In this document: positions 25,701-36,999 of the stretch, in pieces
Layout: every line of letters begins with the position of its first letter
Numbering within the stretch: the stretch's first letter is position 1
Origin: Drosophila miranda
Lineage: Eukaryota > Arthropoda > Insecta > Diptera > Drosophilidae
Assembly (NCBI RefSeq): GCF_003369915.1
Contig: NC_046676.1
Coordinates: forward strand, 23,002,001 to 23,066,000
Direction: 5' to 3'
DNA: 64,000 nt
Position numbers and translations under genes: made by a program
Notes under the pieces: model-generated
The model's input: the letters and a program-made list of their open reading frames with translations, nothing else
Told to the model about the DNA's origin: nothing
Databases searched by the model: none

Positions 25701-27240
25701 CACTTTTTCCCCTCGAACCCTCTCATAAGGCGAACAATGCTCAGATATCAATCCTGAAGAGTCGTGTTTGATCTTGACAATTTTCTGTGTTCTTTTTTAT
25801 GCTCATAATAAGCTGATGTTCATTGGATTATTATATCGAAAAAGCAAACAGCAGATGCCCTGGGACTTGTGGCCCAACCTGGCAACCAGAACGGTGACAC
25901 GAGACAGATTCAGCAACAGATGAGATTATCAAGCGAAGAACCACAAGACAGGAACCGCGAAATCCCTTTAAGCCTGAAAAATTCAAACTTAAAATTTGAA
26001 CGAAAAAATTAACATCAAGGCAACCGATGCGATCAAATTGCAGTACCCCGGCAACAGTTTGGTGGTTCACAACCACTCGCCTCCCCCGCACCACATGGCA
26101 TCCCATGCCCTGCTATGGGGAGGAAGTTGGTCTGGGAAATGTGTAAAAGTCATGGAATCAAACAAAAATGTTTCCGTTTACCCAGGCTCTGCTTTGTTGT
26201 TCTCTCGGTTCCGTGTTCTGCCCGGCACTGCCTTGTGGTAATAAAATGATAAATCCTCAGACAAAGTTGAATGGCGGATTCGGAGGTGGAGGTGGTGGTG
26301 GAGGGAATATGGGGTGGCGAAGAGTTGCGAGGCACAACCGAAAATACAGAGTCCGGGTCCGGGTCCGGAAACGGACATTATGTTGGCCTGTCTTTGGCTT
26401 AACCTTTGTCTTCTCCACTTTGAGGATTCGCTTCCATAAATGATTGCAGTTTAAACTCGGCCGTGATGCTTTTTATACTTTTGCAGAGTTTTCGTTTGGG
26501 TCTGGATCCGGACGGGCTGACGGTAGCCGTACCTTTTCGCCTTTTAGCTCTGGCTTCCATTTTTAAACCTCGTTGGCCGACTTTCATTCTGCTTGGTTAC
26601 ATTTTTATAGCTGCACCGGCAGAATCATAATTAATTACATTTTACGACGAGGCGCGTTGCAAAAATGCAAAAAGTCAATTAACTGAAAAAGCAGTGAAGA
26701 AGAACCAGGGAAAGGAGCACCAGAAGCAGGAGAAGAAGACGATGTAAATGAATCATAGGGTCAAGTTGGTGTCAAGCATAAATCGTAGGGTCTGCGCCCG
26801 GACAAGTCCATTAGACGAAAGGTTACCGTTTTTAAAATTCTTGACTTTCAGATTATTTTTCTTCTTAAAGGTTTCGTTGGAAGTTATTTAAGTACACTCA
26901 TTGCTTAATTGGTGCCGTATATTTCAAACAATTTCTCTTTGGCGGTCAAGTTTGGGGGCATTTGCTCTCATTTTGTGGTGGGATATCCTCTCTTCGTTGA
27001 GGGATTTTCCTCGCCACAATGTCCCTTTTCAGCTCAAAAATGTCCCTACATTCCATACTCACTTAAACGCCTAAAACCTTTTTTTAGACAAAATCCAATA
27101 AAAGCAAGTATTCAAAATAAACCAGTCAAGTAAAAAATTGATAAATTAATGGGATAAAATTATGTGGGCAGCGCTGAGGGTTCTATTTAGCTAGAAATAT
27201 TCGACGGAATTTCAAAAACGAGGAATACGTATAATATTCG
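22774..27240. other. Intergenic DNA, no gene recognised
   Basis: No exon on either strand has good coding character plus splice or domain support. Simple repeats present: a GCT/GTT triplet run at about 23,235-23,270, a GT-rich run at 23,483-23,521 with a CA-rich complement at about 23,560-23,578, a CAA/CAG run at about 23,708-23,740, a CAGT run at about 24,917-24,933, and a GGT/GGA run at about 26,281-26,306. Confidence 0.5.
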
Positions 27241-27277
27241 TCATTATATTTACGGATTTTTTTAATGAGACCGTATT

Positions 27278-27289
27278 TTCGGTATATTT
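27278..27289 (+). promoter_or_regulatory. Ohler motif 6 of the focadhesin-like gene
   Basis: TTCGGTATATTT matches the Drosophila motif 6 consensus (KTYRGTATWTTT), typical of TATA-less housekeeping promoters. It lies about 580 bp before the ATG at 27,867 in A/T-rich DNA. The leader then probably contains an intron ending at the TTTCAG just before the ATG. Confidence 0.5.
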
Positions 27290-27866
27290 GAAAATTGTAA
27301 AAATGTTATCGGCATTAATACTTTGCATCGATTTTTATTCCGATAATTCCGATAATAATTATTCTGTGATTTATCGAAGCACTGCCATCTCAATTGGATT
27401 TGTGGCCGAACAGCTGTTCCATTCCATAGCCGGCTTTTCTCAAATTTGATTCTCCCCGTTTTCTCATTTTCCATTTATTTTCCTTCTCTGCACGTATTTC
27501 GCTATTTTAAACGACGTGAGAACAAACTGGCAGCTTAAACGTTCACGCTTTGGCATGATATGAGGTAGCCCGGGGAAAGGTACGGAAAGCAGTAGAGGGG
27601 TTGTCGTGAGTGTGTTGGTGCGGTGGGTGGAGCACGCGCGATATTGCAGAATGGAAACCCGGCAATGTTCAAAAAGCTTCGGCATTCGAATGGCGGCCGA
27701 GTAGCAGAAAGGACACGCGCCCCGCAACGTTTTCAAACTGCCTTGTGTGCCACGGGGCCCAAACAAATCATAAATCGCGTTTTTGTCGCTGGTGTTGTGT
27801 GTGGGCATTGAAAGTTTTAGCAGGTTAACTGAGTGAATTGTTGTTGCCATTTCAGCAGTTGCAGCC

Positions 27867-30800
27867 ATGGAGGAGTTCAGCAGCATAAAACCCAACAGCT
27901 CGGTGGTCAAGCTGGCCGCCTGCCTGGAGAAGGTCTACAACAAAATCGTCGAGAGCCGGGAGAAGCAGGTGGCCGAACATCAAATCAAGGAAATTGACTT
28001 TCTCAAGACACAATGCAAGCACGAGCACATGCAGCTCAGTCTGATGAGCTGTCAGACCCTGGTGCGCCTGGTCGACGAGGGTGTGCTGGATGCCAACAGT
28101 GTACAGAACACACTCCTCTCCATGCTGGGCAATGCAGGGTAAGGACATGCACCAAACCGACGACCCGACCCACATTACACACGTACGTAGGGGCGCGCCT
28201 CTGTACTTCCGGAGTGCAGTGGCAGCAGCAGCCAAGCTAAATGGAACGCAGCGAATCCAATTGCGAAATTGCTCGCAAAGGTGCATAAATTACTGACTGC
28301 GAGCAGAGAGGAGTACAACAGACTGCAATTGGCCCGGAGCACTCAATTAACCGACCATTTAGCGGTTGCCAATGTTCAGATTGGGACTGCTCTTAACATT
28401 GTTCTTCCAATCGGCACGCAATCCCTCGCATTTCCGCTTGCCGCGTGCCGTGCCGCGCGCTACAAATTAATTGCCCTGGCACTTCGCACGTCATGTGATA
28501 AATGAGAGAATGAAAGGACTAGGACTAGGAAATCCAAGCTGTTTGACATTGACTTGATTTCCGCTGACCGCAATCCGCGGTGCTCAATCTTCCAGTCCCC
28601 AACCTAGATCTGGGATTATGCCCGGGGTGCCATAAAATCTATTAGCCGTTTCCCTACACGCACATGTTCCTTGGACTCTGTCCACAACGCCCACATGCCA
28701 CATCCTGCTGGCCTTGCTTCACTCACAAATGTTTGTTTGATATATGCAAAGCGAGGAAAAAGTCTGGCATTGAACTTGAAATGTTTGCGTTGCCCTATCC
28801 ACTCTGAAGGACGTCAAACGGTCATGTAATGCAGGAATTAGCCTTGATAAGCGGCAAGTGTAGGCAAAAAGGATTGCATATTAATTGGCCTGCAGGGCAG
28901 GGCAGGGCCCGAGTGGCCAGACGACGTCATCCGGTGGCAATCGCCGCTGGCCAACGCGTGAATTGTAATTACCCCCGTCAAACGCAAAGCGATTTACCCG
29001 CGTGGCGCTCCTTCCTTGCATTTGTGCAAGTCGTTAGCCGTCTCTGTGCTGCAACGGAAGTTGAGCTAAACGCCAGTTAAAGCTGTTCGTTCCCCCTTAA
29101 TGTTAGCTTGCACATCATGATTATCAAAGCCCTGTAAACTGTTATTACACCCACCCATTTGGATTCTCTGACCTCCATCGTGACTATCTTCCATTTCAGT
29201 CCGATGCACTTTGCCATCATCACAGAGAGCATAGTGGGCCTTCAGCTGCTCAATCTGAAGCGGAAGACATCGCTGCTGAAGGAGCAGGAGACTTATCAGT
29301 GCTCGTATGGCCTGAAGACGCAACAGCATCCACTGATATCTCTGCTGCAGCACTCCAGCGTCAACATGAATGATGTGAGCAACAAGATCATCGGCATCTG
29401 CCAGCACCATGACAAGAGGTTGGCCTCAATGATTAACAAAGTCAACCATTGATTGATATATAAACTATGTCCTCAGCATACGCAATCATAGCATTGAGTA
29501 TTTGCGTCCCGTGTTCCTCTATGTGCTGTGCACTCCACAGACGCTGCACGATGTCAAGCCGATCTGGACTTGCCTGCTCGGCCTGAGTAAGAGCCAGCCA
29601 GAGGCCAGAGCCCTGATGCAGGAGCTGTTGTCGTGGAGCAAGTTCAACAATGCCAGCACCTGTCTATCCACCAGCATCCTGGTGATCGAGGCCATCGATT
29701 ACTTCCTGCAGCAGTCGGATCATGCCCAGTCCATCGATCTGTGCATCTACCAGGCTTGCCTGATCAAACAGCTGGCCAACTACGGCATTGATCCTCGTCC
29801 CAGTCTGCAGTGCTTGCTTCGCGTATTGCATGCGACTCGGGAGCATACGCGGAATCACTACCATGTGCTCTTGGTTCTGCTGGCGGAAGTGCTGCACGTC
29901 TTGTCCCCCTTCTACTTGGCCGACTTGCTGCGGATCATTGCCTTCGTGGTCGTGCAGGAGCGCTGTGGCCATGAATACATTCTGAACATGTGTCTGGATG
30001 GCATCATTCAGTGGATGTCTCAGACTGCATTCATACACGCCGAGGGGCTGGCTCTGGCTAACCAGATAGTGCAGCGTGTGCTCGACCTCCAACAGTCGGA
30101 TGAGGGCGAGCGGATATCCACCAAGCAACTGAAGCCGGCCCACATGCGCAACTATCATCCGGACATTGCGATTGCATTTGATCTGGCCAATCTTGTGGAG
30201 TCGTTCGATGCCTCCGAGAATCAGGATGTTTTCGCCTTTGTCGACGCCCTAAATGTCAAGTCAAACACGGTCTTCTGCCAGCGCCTCCATCTCTTCTTGC
30301 GCGCCCTCTTTCTGTCCCGACAACCGCCCGTTGACTGCTGGTTCAAGATCTACGAGGTGATTCTGCAGACCATTAAGGTAAACGAGGGCATCGCCTACGA
30401 CTTCCTCATGACCTACATCTTCAAGCTGGCCCACGAGAACAATCCTGAGCTGCAACTGGAGTTGCTTCGAGGTCTGCCCCATTTTGCCGTATCCAAGGTG
30501 AGCTCTCAAATGAACATCACTTGAATCTTCCACTGAAACATGTCCCGTTTTGCGAAGGACAACGTGCCCATGATTCTGAACACCATTCGAAATCTGTCCA
30601 CCGAGAATGGTACCTTCTGTGTGGACCTGTATCTACGACTGTGGCGCGTGGAGTCGCGCACCTATCCCTTCCTGCTGAAGCAAGTGGCTCAACCGCTGCC
30701 GGAGGGCGATAAGCGCTGGGAGCTTCAAGTAGCCCGAGCACATGCCATGCGGGAAATCTGCCAGGAAAAGTAGCCCACAAATTTATACCGATCTTGTATC

Positions 30801-33771
30801 CTTTTTCTAATCTTATACCCATCTTTTGCAGGCCAACATTGCATGGATCGGAGCTGCTACCTCACCTTAGTAATACGTTAAACAGCTGCACCGATGAATC
30901 GGGGGATCTGGCTACGTCTCTGGCGTTGGATGCTCTTTATGCCTTGTGTGACAGCCACACTGTCAATATTGCTTCCACCTGGCACGCTCTGGGCAGCAAG
31001 TTTCGCGGCGAACAGCGTCCACAGACCCTTAGGTCTCTGTACCATTTCTTTGGCTTGGTTCCGCTGCTGCAGACACCCACACTGGAGTACGAGAAAGTTG
31101 CGGATGATGCCCTAGAGCAGCTGTGGCAGGCCATCAGTCGACCGGGAACAGATGCGGCACAGGTTCGCAATGCTCTGGCAGCCCTAAAGAGCTATGAGCC
31201 AGGAAGCACGCTCAACCTTCGGCACATTCCGGCTCAGTTTCGTTTTGAGATTGTCGGTGGAGCAGTGGGAGGACTTAGTGGCCGAGAGGTGGTGGATCTG
31301 CAGGAAGAGACCGTCCCCGGCGAGGTGTGGGTGCAGCTACTACAGAAGATTCGCCCGGAATGTGGAGATGCAGCAGCTGATCTGATTTCCCATCACATAA
31401 GCAACGAAATAAACGGCTTTCGGAGCGGAGTCTACCGCCTGCCCGAGGGCAAGCCGGAGCCACGCAAGCTAGTGGGTTTGTTCGGGACCAGCCCGCTCCG
31501 TGCAGTAACCAACTACATGGTGAGCCAGGCCCGCTTCGGAGACTACGTGTCAGAGCCCTATGCAGTGACCTTTGCCCTCAGGGCGCTGTCCAATAAATTT
31601 CCCAAGCCGATACCACCGCTCGATTGGAGCTGCTTGACGAGCTTCTTTCACCTATCCTTCGATGCGAGGAAGTACTGCATCATGATAGCCAAGAATCAGG
31701 CGTCGAGCTCAGGCACAGCGAAGCGTTTGCTAGAGAACTTCCTGGTAGAATTCGAGCCTAATTGCTTCGAGGAGGATCTGCTGTTACTGTTCTCACTGCT
31801 ACCGGAGATCGCCAGCAACGTGGGCCTTCAGATCATAAAGAACTTTGCCGAGAAAGTGGCTGTCTATTGCTTCAAAGAGTCACAGATAAACGACTTTGTC
31901 GAGGGTGAGTTTACACTTTTTATACCCGATACTCAAAATGAGTATTGGAGTATATTCGATTTTTGGTAAAAGTGGATGTGTGTAACGTCCAGAAGGAATC
32001 GTTTCCGACCCCATAAAGTATATATATTCTTGATCAGCATCAATAACCGAGTCGATTGAGCCCTGTCTGTCTGTCCGTCCGTCCGTCTGTCCGTTCCCTT
32101 CAGCGCTTAGTGCTCAAAGACTATAAGAGCTAGAGCAACGTTGTTTTGGATCCAGACTTTTGTGATATGTCACTGCTACAAAAATATTTCAAAACTTCGC
32201 CCCGCCCACTTCCGCCCCCACAAAGGACGAAAATCTGTGGCATCCACATTTTTAAAGATACGATAAAACCAAAAACGCAGAATCGTAGAGGATGACTATA
32301 TGTTCTAGAGTGTAAAATCTCAACCAGATCGTATAATTATTATAGCCAGAATCAAGAAAACAATTTCATTCTTTCTCGCTCTGTTTCATGTACGAAAATC
32401 TGGGGCATCCACAAATCTCAGAGACTATTAAGGCTAGAGTAACCAAATTTGGTATCCGCACTTCTGTTAGATCTCACTATAAAACGTATATCTCAGAATT
32501 TCGCCCCACCCCGTTCCGCCCCCACAAAGGACGAAAATCTGTTGCATCCACAATATTGCAGATTCGAGAAAACTAAAAACGCAGAATCATAGATAATGAC
32601 CATATCTATCAGATTGCTGAATCTGGATCAGATCGGATCATTTTTATACCCAAAAGGAACAAATCAATTTGCACTGGCTACGCAGCGCCCGACGTCACGC
32701 TCAGACTGATTTTCTGTCTCTCTCGCACGCACTCTTTGTCGTGTCGTTTAATATTAGCGGCGTCTGCCGGAGGAGAGCCATACTGACTAAGTATCGGGTA
32801 TAACTGTAGAGTTGCGGTGTCCGCAGCAACTCACAACGTTCCCCCTCGTTTTTGCTTGCTTTTTGTCCAGGCGATGACCTTGTATCATCTTGTTTGCAGG
32901 ATGCCTTTTTGAAAAGTTTTTGGACAGCGTCAAGTACATTTTCACGGGAAAGTGCGACCTACCACCCGAAGTGTTGGATGTTTTCACACTGATTGTAGAG
33001 CGCTACATGGACTCGATGAATCTGGACTCGAGGCTGTTTGAGCGCTACACAGAGGTGGTGGCCGTTTTGCATCCGAATGCCATCGACGGGCTGACCACGC
33101 CCGCCAATTGGTGGGAGACGCCCATAGGCAAGCTAAAAAAGGCCACCATCATCCGATGCTATCTGGTGCTGTATAACGAGAAGTTGCCCAACCCACTCAA
33201 ATGGCTGACGCCCATTATTGATGCCTACGAGAAGCGCACGGAGGAGCGCTCCTTCTTCTATCGCCACTTGGCTGCCACTCTGTATGCCTTTGGAAGCGAT
33301 GAACATGCCTGTAACTGGATCATGGAAATATTCCTGGAGATCCAGATGCTGCTGGCCGAGGCCTCCAACAAGGAGAAGGTTAACAGGGCACTTTATCTGC
33401 TGGACATCTTTGTTCTGGCCGTGGATGTGCTCTCCGGCTGTGCCGTGCTGCTGGGCAGTGTCGATGTGGTGGCCACAGACGATAAGCAGCGACTCAATCT
33501 CTTTCCCGAGAGCTTGCAGTATCTGTGCGACCACATATTCTGGAAGGACCATGAAGCAAAGGTGAGTGAAGAAGACTCAACTATATGCCACTTTCTTGAT
33601 CATTTTTGTATCGACTTTCAGGTCTATGAATTCCTATTTAATCTATATAAGCACAGCTCCATGCCGTCGGACTATGCAGACGTATTCAAGGAGGCAATCA
33701 TTTGTTCCCGGAACAAACCATACTTCGACCACAAAGGTGTCTGGACCAAATACGTAGGCCTGCGTAAATGA
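27867..33771 (+). CDS. Focadhesin-like large helical-repeat protein (intact copy)
   Basis: Seven exons: 27,867-28,138, 29,200-29,418, 29,477-30,497, 30,558-30,769, 30,832-31,904, 32,900-33,561 and 33,622-33,771. All junctions are in frame, though the donors at 29,419 (GTTGGC) and 30,770 (GTAGCC) are weak. The product is 1,202 residues with no signal peptide, and is Leu-rich and helical throughout, as in ARM/HEAT-type solenoids. Length, the cytosolic helical character and an N-terminus beginning with short helical units suggest the focadhesin family (FOCAD, fly CG3520), proposed to work at focal adhesions and, in human cells, with the SKI mRNA-decay complex. This assignment is from general resemblance and is tentative. 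Intron 5 carries a mini-me/DINE-1-like element. From residue 229 onward the gene is also the first unit (U1) of a tandem array; it is the only copy with a 5' end. Confidence 0.8.
31921..32850. mobile_element. mini-me/DINE-1-like non-autonomous Helitron-type element (U1, intron 5)
   Basis: The element carries TATACCCGATACT at 31,921-31,933 and its inverted copy AGTATCGGGTATA at 32,790-32,802. A (GTCY)n microsatellite lies at about 32,063-32,095, and an imperfect GAGTTGC..GCAACTC stem-loop at 32,809-32,832 near the 3' end. Subterminal inverted repeats, a GTCY microsatellite and a 3' hairpin are the hallmarks of mini-me/DINE-1 (INE-1) elements, and the body looks like the obscura-group ISY/ISX type. 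It encodes nothing. Inside, two related segments about 310 bp apart (near 32,120-32,330 and 32,425-32,640) show an internal tandem duplication. It fills most of the 995-bp intron between exons 5 and 6. Confidence 0.65.
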
Positions 33772-33910
33772 ACACGACGAACACACCGCATTTAACACTC
33801 CAACCCACGCCTAAAGTGCACTTACTGGTTAACGATCACCGAATACCGTCAATGTTAGTCATCTTTTGATAGCAAACGCATTCTTTGTTATTTATATGTG
33901 TTTAAAGAAC

Positions 33911-33916
33911 ATTAAA
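33911..33916 (+). terminator. Polyadenylation signal (ATTAAA) of the focadhesin-like gene
   Basis: The common ATTAAA variant lies 140 bp after the stop codon and about 90 bp before the DRE of the next promoter, giving tight tail-to-head spacing. It is repeated in the long units U5 and U7. Confidence 0.55.
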
Positions 33917-34003
33917 TGCATTTTTGCGCACAGTATTTGAATTTAAATGTTTCCAGTGCGGTTATCGCACAAAAATACCACACGACAGCTCGATAGTCGA
34001 TAG

Positions 34004-34127
34004 TATCGATAGTCAACGTTGAATTCATCAGTATATAAATGGTATATTTTATAAATTAAACGATATATTTTAGTATATTTCTGAGGGTTGGACGGTATAT
34101 TTTAACGATAAATCCGCGGCCACACTG
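34004..34127 (+). promoter_or_regulatory. Housekeeping core promoter: DRE, motif 6, motif 1-like (U1)
   Basis: The palindromic DRE/BEAF site TATCGATA is at 34,004-34,011. An exact motif 6 match (TTTAGTATATTT) is at 34,069-34,080. CGGCCACACTG at 34,117-34,127 is one base off Ohler motif 1 (YGGTCACACTR). The combination is typical of constitutive fly promoters. The first ATG downstream is at 34,296. The block is lost from the short array units and kept in U5 and U7, where motif 1 is a perfect match. Confidence 0.7.
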
Positions 34128-34295
34128 ATATCAATATTTTTAATATATTTATTAAAAAAAATGCAGATAAATTAAAAAAAGTGTAATTAAAACGTATTAT
34201 CAGTGCGTGTCACGTGCTGCAATCCCGATCGGCTGTGAAGCAACCTTGAAGCTATTATACCACGGATACTGGGAGACTCGAGCAAAACGTAAACA

Positions 34296-34319
34296 ATGGA
34301 CGATATCAAGCTGGCGAAG
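34296..34319 (+). CDS. First coding exon of the downstream gene (MDDIKLAK), 5' fragment in the array
   Basis: An ATG in ideal context (AAACAATGG) gives eight codons, MDDIKLAK, up to the donor AAG|GTATGT, phase 0. The next possible acceptor is CCGCAG at 34,549-34,554. Reading on in frame gives DTQIMYINIY and then crosses the array junction at 34,583 into focadhesin-like DNA in the wrong frame, stopping at 34,704. So here the gene is decapitated from its body and would make at most a 57-residue chimera. The rest of the real gene presumably lies past the array, outside the window. I do not recognise it from eight residues. Confidence 0.6.
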
Positions 34320-34582
34320 GTATGTATGTTTATGGCTTACTCAACTTCAATCAGTGTTGTTTGCTAAACAGTCATTGTAAGTTCGAGGACAGTAACATTG
34401 TCCAATCTAAATCCTGGACAAGAGTTGTGAGTCATGCAGCAATCCTTTTTTTGCTTCACCTTCTGCTCGGGCTATTCAAAATCGATGGTCAACCTGGGCG
34501 GGCATCAAAGGAAGGACCGGCACAGCACCAAGGGCTCTCTCCCTAATGCCGCAGGACACACAAATCATGTATATTAATATAT

Positions 34583-36995
34583 ACCAGCATCCTGGTGATC
34601 GAGGCCATCGATTACTTCCTGCAGCAGTCGGATCATGCCCAGTCCATCGATCTGTGCATCTACCAGGCTTGCCTGATCAAACAGCTGGCCAACTACGGCA
34701 TTGATCCTCGTCCCAGTCTGCAGTGCTTGCTTCGCGTATTGCATGCGACTCGGGAGCATACGCGGAATCACTACCATGTGCTCTTGGTTCTGCTGGCGGA
34801 AGTGCTGCACGTCTTGTCCCCCTTCTACTTGGCCGACTTGCTGCGGATCATTGTCTTCGTGGTCGTGCAGGAGCGCTGTGGCCATGAATACATTCTGAAC
34901 ATGTGTCTGGATGGCATCATTCAGTGGATGTCTCAGACTGCATGCATACACGCCGAGGGGCTGGCTCTGGCTAACCAGATAGTGCAGCGTGTGCTCGACC
35001 TCCAACAGTCGGATGAGGGCGAGCGGATATCCACCAAGCAACTGAAGCCGGCCCACATGCGCAACTATCATCCGGACATTGCGATTGCATTTGATCTGGC
35101 CAATCTTGTGGAGTCGTTCGATGCCTCCGAGAATCAGGATGTTTTCGCCTTTGTCGACGCCCTAAATGTCAAGTCAAACACGGTCTTCTGCCAGCGCCTC
35201 CATCTCTTCTTGCGCGCCCTCTTTCTGTCCCGACAACCGCCCGTTGACTGCTGGTTCAAGATCTACGAGGTGATTCTGCAGACCATTAAGGTAAACGAGG
35301 GCATCACCTACGACTTTCTCATGACCTACATCTTCAAGCTGGCCCACGAGAACAATCCTGAGCTGCAACTGGAGTTGCTTCGAGGTCTGCCCCATTTTGC
35401 CGTATCCAAGGTGAGCTCTCAAATGAACATCACTTGAATCTTCCACTGAAACATGTCCCGTTTTGCGAACGACAACGTGCCCATGATTCTGAACACCATT
35501 CGAAATCTGTCCACCGAGAAAGGTACCTTCTGTGTGGACCTGTATCTACGACTGTGGCTGCTGAAGCAAGTGGCTCAACCGCTGCCGGAGGGCGATAAGC
35601 GCTGGGAGCTTCAAGTAGCCCGAGCACATGCCATGCGGGAAATCTGCCAGGAAAAGTAGCCCACAAATTTATACCGATCTTGTATCCTTTTTCTAATCTT
35701 ATACCCATCTTTTGCAGGCCAACATTGCATGGATCGGATCTGCTACCTCACCTTAGCAATACGTTAAACAGCTGCACCGATGAATCGGGGGATCTGGCTA
35801 CGTCTCTGGCGTTGGATGCTCTTTATGCCTTGTGTAACAGCCACACTGTCAATATTGCTTCCACCTGGCACGCTCTGGGCAGCAAGTTTCGCGGCGAACA
35901 GCGTCCACAGACCCTTAGGTCTCTGTACCATTTCTTTGGCTTGGTTCCGCTGCTGCAGACACCCACACTGGAGTACGAGAAAGTTGCGGATGATGCCCTA
36001 GAGCAGCTGTGGCAGGCCATCAGTCGACCGGGAACAGATGCGGCACAGGTTCGCAATGCTCTGGCAGCCCTAAAGAGCTATGAGCCAGGAAGCACGCTCA
36101 ACCTGCGGCACATTCCGGCTCAGTTTCGTTTTGAGATTGTCGGTGGAGCAGTGGGAGGACTTAGTGGCCGAGAGGTGGTGGATCTGCTGGAAGAGACCGT
36201 CCCCGGCGAGGTGTGGGTGCAGCTACTACAGAAGATTCGCCCGGAATGTGGAGATGCAGCAGCTGATCTGATTTCCCATCACATAAGCAACGAAATAAAC
36301 GGCTTTCGGAGCGGAGTCTACCGCCTGCCCGAGGGCAAGCCGGAGCCACGCAAGCTAGTGGGTTTGTTCGGGACCCTCCCGCTCCGTGCAGTAACCAACT
36401 ACATGGTGAGCCAGGCCCGCTTCGGAGACTACGTGTCAGAGCCCTATGCAGGGACCTTTCCCCTTAGGGCGCTGTCCAATAAATTTCCCAAGCCGATACC
36501 ACCGCTCGATTGGAGCTGCTTGACGAGCTTCTTTCACCTATCCTTCGATGCAAGGAAGTACTGCATCATGATAGCCAAGAATCAGGCGTCGAGCTCAGGC
36601 ACAGCGAAGCGTTTGCTAGAGAACTTCCTGGTAGAATTCGAGCCTAATTGCTTCGAGGAGGATCTGCTGTTACTGTTCTCACTGCTACCGGAGATCGCCA
36701 GCAACGTGGGCCTTCAGATCATAAAGAACTTTGCCGAGAAAGTGGCTGTCTATTGCTTCAAAGAGTCACAGATAAACGACTTTGTCGAGGGTGAGTTTAC
36801 ACTTTTTATACCCGATACTCAAAATGAGTATTGGAGGATATTAGATTTTTGGTAAAAGTGGATGTGTGTAACGTCCAGAAGGAATCGTTTCCGACCCCAT
36901 AAAGTATATATATTCTTGATCAGCATCAATAACCGAGTCGATTGAGCCCTGTCTGTCTGTCCGTCCGTCCGTCTGTCCGTCTGTCCGTCCCCTTC
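34583..36995 (+). pseudogene. U2, first part: focadhesin-like exons 3' of 3 to 5, broken
   Basis: It contains the rest of exon 3 (34,583-35,410), exon 4 (35,471-35,655) and exon 5 (35,718-36,790). The acceptor before exon 4 is destroyed (GCGAAG to GCGAAC), and exon 4 has lost 27 bp (nine codons, in frame). Exon 5 is fully open. Intron 5 is cut short inside the transposable element at a junction with a second exon 4. This unit directly follows the promoter and exon 1 retained in U1, so it could be transcribed, but it cannot make the parental protein. Confidence 0.85.
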
Positions 36996-36999
36996 AGCG
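36807..36999. mobile_element. Truncated mini-me/DINE-1-like element (U2, first part)
   Basis: Only the 5' subterminal repeat and the GTCY microsatellite remain. The element stops at AGCGCT (36,996-37,001), where it is joined to exon 4 sequence. The microsatellite here is slightly longer than in U1. Confidence 0.7.

Noticed and set aside
29664-30158. Minus-strand ~165-residue frame repeated in every unit
   Set aside because: It is the reverse of the coding exon 3; high GC3 coding sequence often leaves the opposite strand open. No splice or start evidence.
32388-32576. 62-residue frame repeated inside each element
   Set aside because: Lies within the noncoding mini-me/DINE-1-like element across its internal duplication; no protein of that kind is known for these elements.
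33133-33552. Minus-strand 139-residue frame repeated in every unit
   Set aside because: Antisense shadow of exon 6; it varies only as the sense strand does.
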